From the NCBI RefSeq assembly GCF_014696925.1, contig NZ_JACJQY010000035.1, positions 1-61,812 of the forward strand: a stretch of DNA of 61,812 nucleotides, given 5' to 3'. Below, in pieces: positions 17,655 through 26,673 of the stretch (position 1 is its first letter; each line of letters opens with the position of its first letter). The notes beneath the pieces were generated by a model. That model was given only the letters and a program-made list of their open reading frames with translations, made no database searches and was not told where the DNA came from. The position numbers and the translations under genes were made by a program. Source of the stretch: Phormidium tenue FACHB-1050 (lineage in GTDB: Bacteria; Cyanobacteriota; Cyanobacteriia; Pseudanabaenales; Pseudanabaenaceae).

Positions 17655-18785
17655 ATGCAACAAATATTTAGTCGTCGTAATTTGCGCCTGTTTATCATCA
17701 TCTTTGTGTTAACGGTGCTGATGTTTGGGCTGGGGTGGTTTATATTTTTGCGCCCCGAAATTTCTAGCCTCAATAAAACCGCCCAAACTGCTGGTTCTAG
17801 TCTTCAAAACATTACCCTCACCGAATTTGACGCAAATGGCAAACTGCTTTGGGAAATTCAAGCCAAACGCGCTAACTATCGGGAAGATCGCAAAATTGCT
17901 GATGTGGAAGATGTAGAAGGGAAATTTTATCGCGATGGGGAACTACTTATGGAAACCACTGGCGATAAGGGAACTATCGATCAACTTAGCAAAGAAATTT
18001 CCCTAGATGGCAATATTAAGGCGATCGCTGTCCAAGAAAAGATCAATATGAAAGCCGATCGCATGGTCTGGAAATCGGAAGAAGATCTGCTCAAAGCCAC
18101 AGGCAAAATTCAGATTGATAAGCCTGAGGATAAGCTGACCATGACAGGCAAAGAATTAACGGCTAAACCTAGTACTAATGTGTACAGCTTAGAAAAACAA
18201 GTAATTGTGACTGCGGTGGAACCACCATTAGAAATGAAAAGCGAGAAAGTTACTTGGGATGCCAAGAGCGATCGCGTGTTTACGGATGTTCCGATTTCTG
18301 TAATTCAAATCAAAGATAAATTGCAACTAACTGCCAATAAAGGCAATTGGGATATTCAGAAAAAGGAAGTTACTTTCACAGGTGATATCAAAGCTAAAGA
18401 TCCGAACCTAGATGTTGATATTGAGGCGGCTCAAGCCATTTGGAATCTTGAGAAAAAGTTGGTAACTCTACCAGTAGCCTTTACTGGAACTAGTAAAGGT
18501 CGGGGTATTGTTGTGAAGGCTCAAAAGGGAGAAGCTCAAATCGACAAGGAACAGATTAATCTCACGGGTCAAGTATCGGCAAGTTTTAGTTCTACGCAAG
18601 GTGTCGTTAATGCCGACAAAGTGGAATGGCTAATTCCCACAAAAACGATTACAGCCGAGGGTAATATCGTCTATAAACAACCCGACAAAAATCTCAACGT
18701 TAGTGGCGATCGCGCTGTAGCTAATCTCGAAACACAAACTGTCACAGTCACAGGTACAAATGTCCTTTCCACATTAAATCCTTAA
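17655..18785 (+). CDS. LptC-like LPS-export periplasmic protein with extended LptA/OstA-type repeats
   Basis: 376 residues. A single N-terminal membrane segment at about 12-33 (FIIIFVLTVLMFGLGWFIFL) is followed by a periplasmic beta-rich region. LTEFDANGKLLWEIQAKRANY is the LptC start, and repeated units follow, such as KMTADRMVW-like KADRMVWKSEEDLLKATG, AKSDRVF and AQAIWNLEKKLVT, characteristic of OstA/LptA beta-jellyrolls. It would form part of the lipopolysaccharide bridge to the outer membrane together with LptB/F/G/D. Cyanobacterial LptC is typically longer than the ~190-residue E. coli protein, as here. A strong hairpin follows the gene. Confidence 0.85.
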   Translation: MQQIFSRRNLRLFIIIFVLTVLMFGLGWFIFLRPEISSLNKTAQTAGSSLQNITLTEFDANGKLLWEIQAKRANYREDRKIADVEDVEGKFYRDGELLMETTGDKGTIDQLSKEISLDGNIKAIAVQEKINMKADRMVWKSEEDLLKATGKIQIDKPEDKLTMTGKELTAKPSTNVYSLEKQVIVTAVEPPLEMKSEKVTWDAKSDRVFTDVPISVIQIKDKLQLTANKGNWDIQKKEVTFTGDIKAKDPNLDVDIEAAQAIWNLEKKLVTLPVAFTGTSKGRGIVVKAQKGEAQIDKEQINLTGQVSASFSSTQGVVNADKVEWLIPTKTITAEGNIVYKQPDKNLNVSGDRAVANLETQTVTVTGTNVLSTLNP

Positions 18786-18786
18786 A

Positions 18787-18837
18787 AGTTATACCAAAAC
18801 ACAAAATGGTTATGCCATTTTGTGTTTTGGTATAACT
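18787..18837 (+). terminator. Strong hairpin after lptC-like gene
   Basis: Perfect 23-bp arms (18787-18809, 18815-18837) with a 5-base loop, starting 1 bp after the stop codon. Confidence 0.75.
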
Positions 18838-18909
18838 CTAATTGGGTTTGCTTCTTAATGGAGCAAAGTGTTGCCACACTCTCGTTCGTTGGTAATACTT
18901 ATCTCTACC

Positions 18910-18950
18910 AAAAAGAGAAAAGTGGCACTTCGTGCCGCCTTTCTCTTTTT
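18910..18950. terminator. Hairpin after aldolase/SDR gene
   Basis: Arms of AAAAAGAGAAA type with a GGCAC-TTC-GTGCC core and a few mismatches. It lies 4 bp beyond the 3' end of the minus-strand gene and ends in a T-run on its coding side. Confidence 0.65.
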
Positions 18951-18954
18951 GTTA

Positions 18955-20928
18955 TTAGATTACGCGATCATTACCGCCATCAATGGGAACTTGAGCCGCC
19001 GTTGTGCAAGCAAACAAAGCTCCACACATCTCTGCGGCAAGTTCGGCAACATGACGACTGGTAACTTCTACTTTAAGCAGATTATTCGTTTTATATTCCT
19101 CAATCGTTAATCCATAATGCTGAGCGCGAGAAGTTAATACCTCCTCTGTCCAGATGCCCGTATCAAATACCGCATTAGGATGCAAAGTATTGATGCGAAT
19201 GCGATCGCTGCTCCATTCTAAAGCCGCTACCCGCATTAACTGAGTGAGCGCCGCCTTCGATGCGGAATAAGCCGCCGCCGCAGGACCAGGAGCAGGGACA
19301 TTTTTGGAACCGATCGCCACAACGCGACCACCATTAGGCGCAAGTTTCAGCAATGGATAGGCTTCGCGCATCAGGACTAGATTTGCTTCCAGATTGATCT
19401 GCATCACCTTTTGCCATGTGGCGGTATCGAGGTTTTCGATGCGACATCCTGACGGAAAAATCCCTGCATTGAGAATGAGGATATCTAGACCACCAAAGGC
19501 TTTGACGGCTTGATCAAGGGAAGTAGCGATCGCACTTTCATCACTGACATCGCAAGTAATGCCGACAAAATCGGGGCGATCATAAAGTTTCTCAATGGCG
19601 GGATTAATATCTAAGCCAACTACCGCCGCGCCACGCTTTAATAATGAGTCTACGCAAGCTTTACCAATTCCTGAAGCCGCACCTGTGACTAGAGCAATTT
19701 CACCCATAAAAGCGGGAGAAGAACCGCCTTTTTTCAGTTTTGCCTGTTCCAATTCCCAATATTCCACCGCAAAGATATCGCTAGCAGGTAATGCTTGATA
19801 GCCTCCCAAAAGTTGCGATCTCTGGATAATTTCCATTGTATGATCATAGATATCTGCGACGATCTTTGCCTCCTTTGCGGATTTACCAACGGTGACTAAC
19901 CCTAACTGGTGATCGATAATCACACGGGGTGCAGGATCGAGAATCGTTACTGGTTGGGCTGATTTAGGAGCTTCTTCGGCAAAATAAGCTCTATAGGATT
20001 CCGCATAGGCTTTTACATCTCTGCCAACTAAAGGTAAGCGTTTAGTCCGAATCACATGATCGGGAGTCGCGCAACCCTGTTGGGAAATAATATTCACATC
20101 TTCCCTTTGAGCAAAGGCTAAGCTTTTCTCGTCAGTATGGGAACTGAGAACGACGGGAAATCCTGTGACTTGAGCAACTTCGGAGCGTAGTTTAGAGATC
20201 TCTAATCTTGCCTTTCTTTCTCTAATTAGAGAAGCTGGTGGTGAGATCTCCCAAGCCTGATGGTTGTTTAGATAAGCCTCTGCGCGATCGACTAGTGCAA
20301 TCATCCGCTCATAGGATTCCTGTGCGGTTTCCCCAAAGGAGAAAATACCGTGATTCATTAACACCATGCCAATTGTGCGATCGCTTTTCTCCGTCGCAAA
20401 TTTCTCAGCACAGACTCGCGCTAGGTCAAACCCTGGCATCACATAGGGAATGATCACCACATCATCGCCATAGATTTCTTGAATGCGTTCCCATCCATTC
20501 GTGGTATTTGTCACGGAAATGACCGCGTCAGCATGGGTATGATCGACAAATTTGTAAGGCAAACTCGCATGGAGAATTGTTTCTACCGATGGCGCAGGTG
20601 CACTCGCCTTGGTCATTTGCGTCTTCAGTTCATTCACCATTTGTGAGTCGGACAGAACTTGTAACTTCGCTAATTTCAATAAATGCGCCATCCGCACAGG
20701 TGCAAAACCTGCCTCAGCGATCGTCTCTAAATCCCAACCACTTCCTTTAACATAAAGAATCTCTTCTTCTTCACCAACAATATTCTTTTCACAGATTTTG
20801 ACGGAAGTATTGCCCCCACCATGTAGAACAAGCGATGGATCGCGCCCTAATAACCTTGATGTATATACCCTTAAGCCTAAGTCGGTTTTATACTCAGCAG
20901 CTTCGCGATCGCTCCACAAACTTTTCAT
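18955..20928 (-). CDS. Bifunctional class II aldolase / short-chain dehydrogenase
   Basis: 657 residues. The N-terminal ~390 residues are a class II aldolase/adducin domain with GGGNTSVK, the metal-binding HTHADAVISV and NHGIFSFGETAQESYE. The C-terminal ~240 residues are an SDR: LVTGAASGIGKA for the cofactor, NAGIFPSG, and YSASKAAL with catalytic Tyr-Lys. This is the YuxG/RhaD-SDR fusion, linked in some bacteria to rhamnose or related deoxysugar breakdown (aldol cleavage of a sugar 1-phosphate plus oxidation of lactaldehyde). The substrate here is not shown. No sugar-pathway neighbours are present. Confidence 0.9.
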   Translation of the reverse strand: MKSLWSDREAAEYKTDLGLRVYTSRLLGRDPSLVLHGGGNTSVKICEKNIVGEEEEILYVKGSGWDLETIAEAGFAPVRMAHLLKLAKLQVLSDSQMVNELKTQMTKASAPAPSVETILHASLPYKFVDHTHADAVISVTNTTNGWERIQEIYGDDVVIIPYVMPGFDLARVCAEKFATEKSDRTIGMVLMNHGIFSFGETAQESYERMIALVDRAEAYLNNHQAWEISPPASLIRERKARLEISKLRSEVAQVTGFPVVLSSHTDEKSLAFAQREDVNIISQQGCATPDHVIRTKRLPLVGRDVKAYAESYRAYFAEEAPKSAQPVTILDPAPRVIIDHQLGLVTVGKSAKEAKIVADIYDHTMEIIQRSQLLGGYQALPASDIFAVEYWELEQAKLKKGGSSPAFMGEIALVTGAASGIGKACVDSLLKRGAAVVGLDINPAIEKLYDRPDFVGITCDVSDESAIATSLDQAVKAFGGLDILILNAGIFPSGCRIENLDTATWQKVMQINLEANLVLMREAYPLLKLAPNGGRVVAIGSKNVPAPGPAAAAYSASKAALTQLMRVAALEWSSDRIRINTLHPNAVFDTGIWTEEVLTSRAQHYGLTIEEYKTNNLLKVEVTSRHVAELAAEMCGALFACTTAAQVPIDGGNDRVI

Positions 20929-20972
20929 TTTTTTGAAATTCCTAAACGATTTTTAAATAAATTCAAATAAAG

Positions 20973-21042
20973 TAGGGGCAAAGCATTCCCAAAGAAACCC
21001 ATAAATTTTGAGATTGTTTTAGTTTGGGAATGCTTTGCCCTA
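20973..21042. repeat. Inverted repeat with 20-bp arms
   Basis: GGGGCAAAGCATTCCCAAA at the left and its near-exact complement at 21023-21042, separated by about 30 bases. A second inverted repeat (GGGTAGAGC at 21083-21091 and its complement at 21142-21150) follows. Both lie between ridA and the aldolase gene. An overlapping ~96-codon open frame here is not credible. Confidence 0.6.
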
Positions 21043-21234
21043 AACTCGCAACGCAGGGACAATTTATCGGTGAAAACAAAGAGGGTAGAGCTTTTGCATT
21101 TTGAGATGATCGGTGAGGAGTATCAAAATATTGGCGCAAATGCTCTACCCCTACAAGTTTGTTGTTGTAAATTGTTATGGGCGCGAATAAATCATGACAA
21201 TAATGTACAAGGAGGATGTTGCTTACCCTAATGG

Positions 21235-21627
21235 TTAGATGGCGACAATGCACTCAATTTCGACAAGTGCCTCGAGGGGAAGTCGAGCGACTTGGACGGT
21301 AGAACGGGCTGGAAATGGAGCAAGAAAATACTTGCCGTAGATCGCATTTACTTTGGGGAAATCTGCCATATCTGCGAGAAATACGGTGGTTTTAATCACG
21401 TTGGTGATGTCTGCACCTGCTTCAGCGAGAACGGCTTGAATATTCTTGATCACCTGTTCAGCTTGTTCTTCGACCGTAGTAGCAACGATTTTGCCGATCG
21501 CAGGATCAATCGCAATTTGTCCTGCCATAAACATTAATTTGCTGGTAGCAGGAATAGCGATCGCTTGGTTATAGGGACCAACGGGTTCAGGAGCATTGGC
21601 GCTACGGATTACTTCTTTTTGACTCAT
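21235..21627 (-). CDS. ridA: RidA family enamine/imine deaminase
   Basis: 130 residues from ATG 21627 (MSQKEVIRSANAPEPVGPYN). The frame continues 27 codons upstream without family similarity. RidA trimers hydrolyse 2-aminoacrylate and other reactive enamines released by PLP enzymes. Signatures: PVGPYNQAI, MFMAGQIAIDP, EEQAEQVIKNIQAVLAEAG and FPARSTVQVARLPLEALVEIE, including the conserved Arg that binds the substrate carboxylate. Single gene with no obvious operon partner. Confidence 0.94.
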   Translation of the reverse strand: MSQKEVIRSANAPEPVGPYNQAIAIPATSKLMFMAGQIAIDPAIGKIVATTVEEQAEQVIKNIQAVLAEAGADITNVIKTTVFLADMADFPKVNAIYGKYFLAPFPARSTVQVARLPLEALVEIECIVAI

Positions 21628-21764
21628 GCTTGATATTTTTTCAATAGATCCAAGGCTAAGTATAAAATCTTTTGGCGATGCCTTATCAACTCCTTGGCTT
21701 AACACCACAATTTGCCATCATCTTGTATCAATGTAAGCTTTTAATTAATGTGATTGATTAGTTT

Positions 21765-23006
21765 TTAAGTAGGCGGTTGAAATAGCTTGGATGGTAAGAA
21801 ACGCATTCCCCCTTCGTCTTCTCGTCGAATGAGTACTCCTCGATCTTCCATAGATTTGAGAGTTGGTAGTAATGACACAAAAGTTGGAGCATCAAGTTTA
21901 GCTAAATCTTCATCTTTGATATCTTCGCTAATGCCTCCTGCTTGGTGGGCAATATAAAGTAAATTGAGTAACTGAGGTGTAAGAGAATGGGTGTAATCTT
22001 GTTGAACAATTTGCCAGATATCTGTAAAGGCTTCTAAATTAATTTCGTCATATCCTTTAGAAACAGCTTGACGTAAAACCTTTTCGCAAATGGTGTTTAG
22101 TTGTCGAGGAAATCCTTGAGCATAGTCAGTAATTAATGCTATGGCTTCTTCAGTGAATGGATAGCAATCATCACGATGAGATAGTCTGGCACTATTCAGA
22201 TAATTGATAACAATATGCCGTAAATCGTCGGGGTGCATGATTGGAAGATTAATATCTTCGGAAAATATGCCTAGAGCTTTTAGAGTCGCTTCTTGCAGAT
22301 CGGTAAAACCTCTACCTGTGATGATGAAGGCGCGATTTTTGCTATTACGGAAGAGATCAAGGCTACCTTCTAGGATAGTTTGGACAACGATGGGGTCTTT
22401 TTTGTCAAAATCATCTATAGCAAAGACTATACGATTGTAGTACTGTTCAGCTTTTTCTAATTGACGAATAAGTAACGGGTAGGGATCGCTGTTGGCGATG
22501 GGCGTGATGAGATTAGAAGGAGTTTCATCTTTGAGGCTAAAGGAAAATATTCCTAAACTAACTTTACCTTCTGTTGAGGTTTTGGTACGTTGAATGGAGT
22601 AGCCTAATAGAGTCTTAACAATGTCTTGCGCTTCAGGGTCTTCTTTGAGGCTGTCGGCGATCGCCATTAATAATGCGCGATAAAAATCTACGGGCTTTTC
22701 GCCAGGGATGCTACTGAGGTAGAGAACTAGCATCTTTTCGTCTAATTCCACTACTTCTTGTTGTAGCTGATAGATGAGATTGAGAATTAAGGAGGTTTTA
22801 CCAATCCCCCAAGCCCCTCGAATCAAGACATTTCTGCCTTCATAAAGTGCGGGAATAGCATTATCTAGTTCTTGGTCACGTCCATAAAATATTTTTGCCA
22901 ATACCTCAGGATCTTCGGGTGGCGTAGGGCGAAATGGATTCTCTTTTAGTTGCCATTTTTGAAGCGATGATTGGTGATTGCCAAGCCGAGATTTTTTAGT
23001 TGCCAT
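21765..23006 (-). CDS. AAA-type ATPase (ORC/STAND-like), partner of TPR protein
   Basis: 413 residues. ENPFRPTPPEDPEVLAKIFYGR leads into the P-loop GAWGIGKTS at 64-72 and a Walker B-like IVFAIDDFDK near 193-202. GFPRQLNTICEKVL near residue 298 is the sensor-2-like helix of AAA_16/ExeA-type ATPases. The C-terminal ~90 residues (ISEDIKDEDLAKLDAP...) resemble a winged helix. The start is 2 bp after the stop of the upstream TPR gene, so the two are almost certainly co-expressed and may form one complex. The role is unknown. Confidence 0.8.
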   Translation of the reverse strand: MATKKSRLGNHQSSLQKWQLKENPFRPTPPEDPEVLAKIFYGRDQELDNAIPALYEGRNVLIRGAWGIGKTSLILNLIYQLQQEVVELDEKMLVLYLSSIPGEKPVDFYRALLMAIADSLKEDPEAQDIVKTLLGYSIQRTKTSTEGKVSLGIFSFSLKDETPSNLITPIANSDPYPLLIRQLEKAEQYYNRIVFAIDDFDKKDPIVVQTILEGSLDLFRNSKNRAFIITGRGFTDLQEATLKALGIFSEDINLPIMHPDDLRHIVINYLNSARLSHRDDCYPFTEEAIALITDYAQGFPRQLNTICEKVLRQAVSKGYDEINLEAFTDIWQIVQQDYTHSLTPQLLNLLYIAHQAGGISEDIKDEDLAKLDAPTFVSLLPTLKSMEDRGVLIRREDEGGMRFLPSKLFQPPT

Positions 23007-23008
23007 AA

Positions 23009-24256
23009 TTAAGCTGCTTGTAAGATTTGGAGTAAATAATTAATTTCTGCTAAGCGGTCGGAGTTATTGTGAGCTTGATAATAATTTTCTGCTTCTTTTA
23101 AATGAATTAAGGCTTGAGAAATTTTACCGATTTGCATTTCTAAATTGCCTAAAGCTAAGGTTGCAGCAGCACTTTTCTCGGTATCTTGCAATCGTCTAAA
23201 CAGCCGTAATGAGTCTTTAAAATATAGTCGCGCTTGCTCTAGTCTTCCTGTAAGGTGATATAGTCGCGCTAACTCAAATAAGGTTAAAGCTAGGGTAGGA
23301 ATATCATTTAACTTTTGAGCAATTTGCTCACAAATTTGAAGATTTTCAATTGCTTCGGTGTAGTTTCCTATCTCTAATAATGCCTTTCCTAACTGATAAG
23401 AAAACTTAAGAAAACGTTGCTGATCTCCTATGTGTTCAAGGATTCTAATCCCATTTTTATATGCTTGAATTACTATGGAAATACTTCCAACTTTTTCTAA
23501 GGATTTTAAATGCTCTTTAACCGCACATAATAAAGTATCAATTTCATCCCACAAAAAGTCTTCTTGCGGTTTAATTTCTATAGCTTGGAATAAAGATAAA
23601 ATTGCTTCTTCATATCTACCTATATTAGCTAACACAGTTCCTTGGTTATACCATGCTCTGTATTCGACAGGATTAATTATCAAAGCCTGTTTATATGATC
23701 TAATAGCATCTTCATATCTACCAACATTAGCTAAAGCAATACCTCTAATATGCCATGCCTCGCTTACATCAGGATTAAGTTGTAAAGCCCTGTCAAATGA
23801 GTTGATTGCTTCCTCATATCTACCTAAACTAACTAGTGACCATCCTTGGTTATGCCATGCTTCATATTTGGAAGGACTAAGTTTTACTGCTGCATTAAAA
23901 GCTGGAATTGCTTCTTCGTATCTACCTAAGTCAACTAATGTAACACCTAAGTTGTACCATGCTGAAGCATTGTCAGGACTGATCTCTAGTACCTTATGAA
24001 AGCAGGTGAGTGCTTCTTCATTTCTGCCTAATTTAACTAGTCCCCATCCTTGACTATGCCATACTTCAGAAGCTTTAGGATTTATTTGTATTGCTTTGTT
24101 ATAGGATGTGAGTGCTTCTTCGTATCTACCTAAATAGCCTAAAACAATTCCTCGTTCATTCCATAATTCATAGTTATCAGGTTTGTCTTGTAATTCTTTT
24201 TCATAGGATATTAGTGCTTGTTCGTAGTTGTTATCTGTCATCAGTTTTTCAATCAC
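23009..24256 (-). CDS. TPR-repeat protein, co-transcribed with AAA ATPase
   Basis: 415 residues. About seven 34-residue tetratricopeptide repeats occupy the N-terminal 240 residues with a strongly repeated AWYNLGxxLxxLGRYEEAI pattern. Further, more divergent repeats (EIGNYTEAIENLQ, LTGRLEQARLYFKDSL, QIGKISQALIHLKEAE) run to the C-terminus. A GTG start at 24256 is supported by GGAGG nine bases upstream; an in-frame ATG five codons later is the alternative. No enzymatic domain. It probably acts as a scaffold for the ATPase encoded 2 bp downstream. Confidence 0.85.
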   Translation of the reverse strand: MIEKLMTDNNYEQALISYEKELQDKPDNYELWNERGIVLGYLGRYEEALTSYNKAIQINPKASEVWHSQGWGLVKLGRNEEALTCFHKVLEISPDNASAWYNLGVTLVDLGRYEEAIPAFNAAVKLSPSKYEAWHNQGWSLVSLGRYEEAINSFDRALQLNPDVSEAWHIRGIALANVGRYEDAIRSYKQALIINPVEYRAWYNQGTVLANIGRYEEAILSLFQAIEIKPQEDFLWDEIDTLLCAVKEHLKSLEKVGSISIVIQAYKNGIRILEHIGDQQRFLKFSYQLGKALLEIGNYTEAIENLQICEQIAQKLNDIPTLALTLFELARLYHLTGRLEQARLYFKDSLRLFRRLQDTEKSAAATLALGNLEMQIGKISQALIHLKEAENYYQAHNNSDRLAEINYLLQILQAA

Positions 24257-24455
24257 TACTTGTATCCTCCAATATTGCTGAATTTTAAAAGATAAATTCC
24301 TGAATTAGCTAAACAAACATGTATAAATCTGTGTTAGTAGATCTTGAGATATAACGAGATTTCAATATATTTTGCTTTATGAATTTCTCGATAAATACTG
24401 AAAGCGATCGCCTTAGCATCAAGCTATAAAACAGCGATCGCTTAAAGCCAAAAAT

Positions 24456-25751
24456 CTACAGACCTTTGTTTTCCTTGAGCATTTTTGCATATTCTTGATC
24501 CGCCAAATCTTGCTCAGTGGTGTAGGCAAGATTATTTTGATCGATCGCCTCTTGCTTCATCGCAAAAGTACGCGCAAAATTTAGCTTTTCGCGCAGAGTT
24601 GATGATGCATTTTTTAATTGCTCAGCACGGGAGGCGCGTTTTTTGTTGCGATCGCTTATTCCGCCATTCAAATATTGCAAAACAAAATAGCGCACCAAAG
24701 GCGTAGACAGGAACAAGATGGCATAACCTAGCAAGAACCCATAGGCGGCTTTGATAAAGCCTAAAAATCCAACCAGAGATGTGGCTAATCTGGGATTACT
24801 GAGCAAACTACCTAGATATAGCGAGGCGACTAGATAAAAACTGCCTAAACCGATCGCCAAAGCAATCTTGCCTTGAGGAGCTTGGCTAAATTTCCAGAGT
24901 TTTTCTTGCAAATAGGAACTGGTAGTCTTGGCTTTGCGCTCAGAGGCAACTTTTTGCAATTCAGGAAACTTATAGGCAAGGGTTCCTGCATCGCTGACTT
25001 CGGGAAACCCGTTAAATTTTGATAGTACGGGAATCACAAAATATTCATCACCCTCTAGGCGGCTAGTTTCATCAAGGTAGGGTGCAATTTGTTCGGCGAT
25101 AACCACACCATTATTACTGCGAATCATGGTCGCAATCTCGCGCCAACGGCGTTCTTCGAGGTCAGAGTTAGGGTTCCCATCACCAAATAAAAATGAAAAT
25201 ACGCTTTCTAAAAAGCCCATGTCATTGGGATCGCGTTTACGAACCTGTTCTGGCTCGTAGTAGTAAGGGTCAAACATGATGAAAGGGTTACCGAAAGGAT
25301 TACCCCAGCCGCCGAGCCAAATAAATCCACCGCCACCGCCGCGATTATCGCTACGGCGATCATCGCGATCATTGTCGCTGCGTCCTTGACTTTGGATGGC
25401 GATCGTCGCGGCAATAATGCCCAGTACCACGATCAAAATCGAGACAATCAGCAAAATGCCAAAGGAAATACGGATCGCGTAAAACACCCATTTCCAGACA
25501 CCCTTGAGCCATTCTTTGACCTGTAGCCAAAATGAACGACTGACAAGGATTTGACGAAAATTTGGCGCAAATTTGTAGGCAATCTCGCCTGACTCGGCAA
25601 CTTGGAGATTACCACCAGTTTCCGAGGCAAGCGCCAGCACTTCGCGTTGTGCTGTATTGAGATCAAGTCCAGACTGTGCCGCCACATCACCTATCGTGAC
25701 CCGATAGTTGAGCTTTTCGACGGCTTCCATCACTGCTGTACGCGGAGCCAT
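24456..25751 (-). CDS. Conserved membrane protein with N-terminal helical DNA-binding-like segment
   Basis: 431 residues. The first ~60 (KLNYRVTIGDVAAQSGLDLNTAQREVLALA) look like a small winged-helix/HTH-type fold. A long hydrophobic segment at about 93-125 follows, then an Asp/Arg/Gly-rich linker (DNDRDDRRSDNRGGGGG) and an aromatic patch ending FDPYYYEPE. Two further membrane segments lie near 305-365, and the C-terminus is charged and helical. This layout is conserved among cyanobacteria as far as I recall, but I know no function. It is divergent from the DUF1997 gene. Confidence 0.7.
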   Translation of the reverse strand: MAPRTAVMEAVEKLNYRVTIGDVAAQSGLDLNTAQREVLALASETGGNLQVAESGEIAYKFAPNFRQILVSRSFWLQVKEWLKGVWKWVFYAIRISFGILLIVSILIVVLGIIAATIAIQSQGRSDNDRDDRRSDNRGGGGGFIWLGGWGNPFGNPFIMFDPYYYEPEQVRKRDPNDMGFLESVFSFLFGDGNPNSDLEERRWREIATMIRSNNGVVIAEQIAPYLDETSRLEGDEYFVIPVLSKFNGFPEVSDAGTLAYKFPELQKVASERKAKTTSSYLQEKLWKFSQAPQGKIALAIGLGSFYLVASLYLGSLLSNPRLATSLVGFLGFIKAAYGFLLGYAILFLSTPLVRYFVLQYLNGGISDRNKKRASRAEQLKNASSTLREKLNFARTFAMKQEAIDQNNLAYTTEQDLADQEYAKMLKENKGL

Positions 25752-25834
25752 ATGCTTTCCCTAATCGAACTTCTAAGACTATTATGATGGAAATAGTTAA
25801 CAACTAGCGCATCAGCAATTTTAGGATATCCGTC

Positions 25835-26641
25835 ATGCAGCAAGAACCAATGCGATCGCCTGCAAATCAAGATTTTATTTCAGAGTCAACAGGGGATGGG
25901 GACTCTGAGTTTATGTTAACGCCTGAACAGGAAGCCGCTATGCTAGCCGAATATGGCAATAATGAGGATTCACAGTTTGATCTGCAAGATCCTGACGATG
26001 AGACTGCCCCCAAGACAGACAAAAATTTAGAGCAGAAAACTGACCCAAGCTCGGATTTACAACATTTTCGTAATCATTACATTGGCAACATGGATCTGTT
26101 GGCTGATAAAGCAACCGTGATGAAATATCTTGATGCCCATCAGGGTTGGTTTCGGAGATGTGCTAATCCTTTTAAGGCTGATCCAATTGGGGAAACTGGT
26201 TATGCGATGGGTATCGGCAAAGTCGGAGCTTTGGGGTTTCAGGTGGATGCCAGAGTAGGGCTAAATTTGTTGCCTCCCGATGAAAATTGTGTTTATCGGA
26301 TTGTGACGATTCCGATTCCTGAACAGAAGCCACAGGGTTATGAAGTAGATTTCCAAGCAGAGATGCGCTTAGAGGAGAAGACACCAGAACTAAGAGCAGG
26401 TGAAAAGCTAGGAAGTAATCCAATCATTACCTCGATTGAATGGGATTTACATCTCACGGTTTCTCTTCATTTTCCCGCTTTTATTCAGCAGTTAGCTAAG
26501 GATATGATTCAGAAAACAGGGGATAGTGTGTTGGGATTCATTGTGCAGCGTGTCTCCAAAAGTTTGACCGCAAAAGTTCAAGATGATTTCCATAAGACCC
26601 ATGAGATCAAAGTTCCCAAACAGATTAAGCTCAGAAGATAG
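25835..26641 (+). CDS. DUF1997 family protein
   Basis: 268 residues. An acidic, low-complexity N-terminus (about 1-80) precedes the DUF1997 domain: VMKYLDAHQGWFRRCANPFKA, GYAMGIGKVGALGFQVDARV, ITSIEWDLHLTVSLHFP and VQRVSKSLTAKVQDDFH. The domain is found in cyanobacteria and plastids, and its beta-rich pattern suggests lipid or ligand binding, which is only inference. The gvpL/F-like gene starts 32 bp downstream on the same strand and may be co-transcribed. Confidence 0.82.
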   Translation: MQQEPMRSPANQDFISESTGDGDSEFMLTPEQEAAMLAEYGNNEDSQFDLQDPDDETAPKTDKNLEQKTDPSSDLQHFRNHYIGNMDLLADKATVMKYLDAHQGWFRRCANPFKADPIGETGYAMGIGKVGALGFQVDARVGLNLLPPDENCVYRIVTIPIPEQKPQGYEVDFQAEMRLEEKTPELRAGEKLGSNPIITSIEWDLHLTVSLHFPAFIQQLAKDMIQKTGDSVLGFIVQRVSKSLTAKVQDDFHKTHEIKVPKQIKLRR

Positions 26642-26673
26642 CCTTTGTCCGAGGAAAAAGGAAAAAGGAAAAA

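Noticed and set aside
20963-21253. Open frame of about 96 codons between ridA and the aldolase gene
   Set aside because: It runs through two inverted repeats, has no protein-like composition and overlaps the ridA end; treated as noise.
23475-23999. 174-codon frame opposite the TPR gene
   Set aside because: Repetitive because the TPR repeats are repetitive on the other strand; clear shadow frame.
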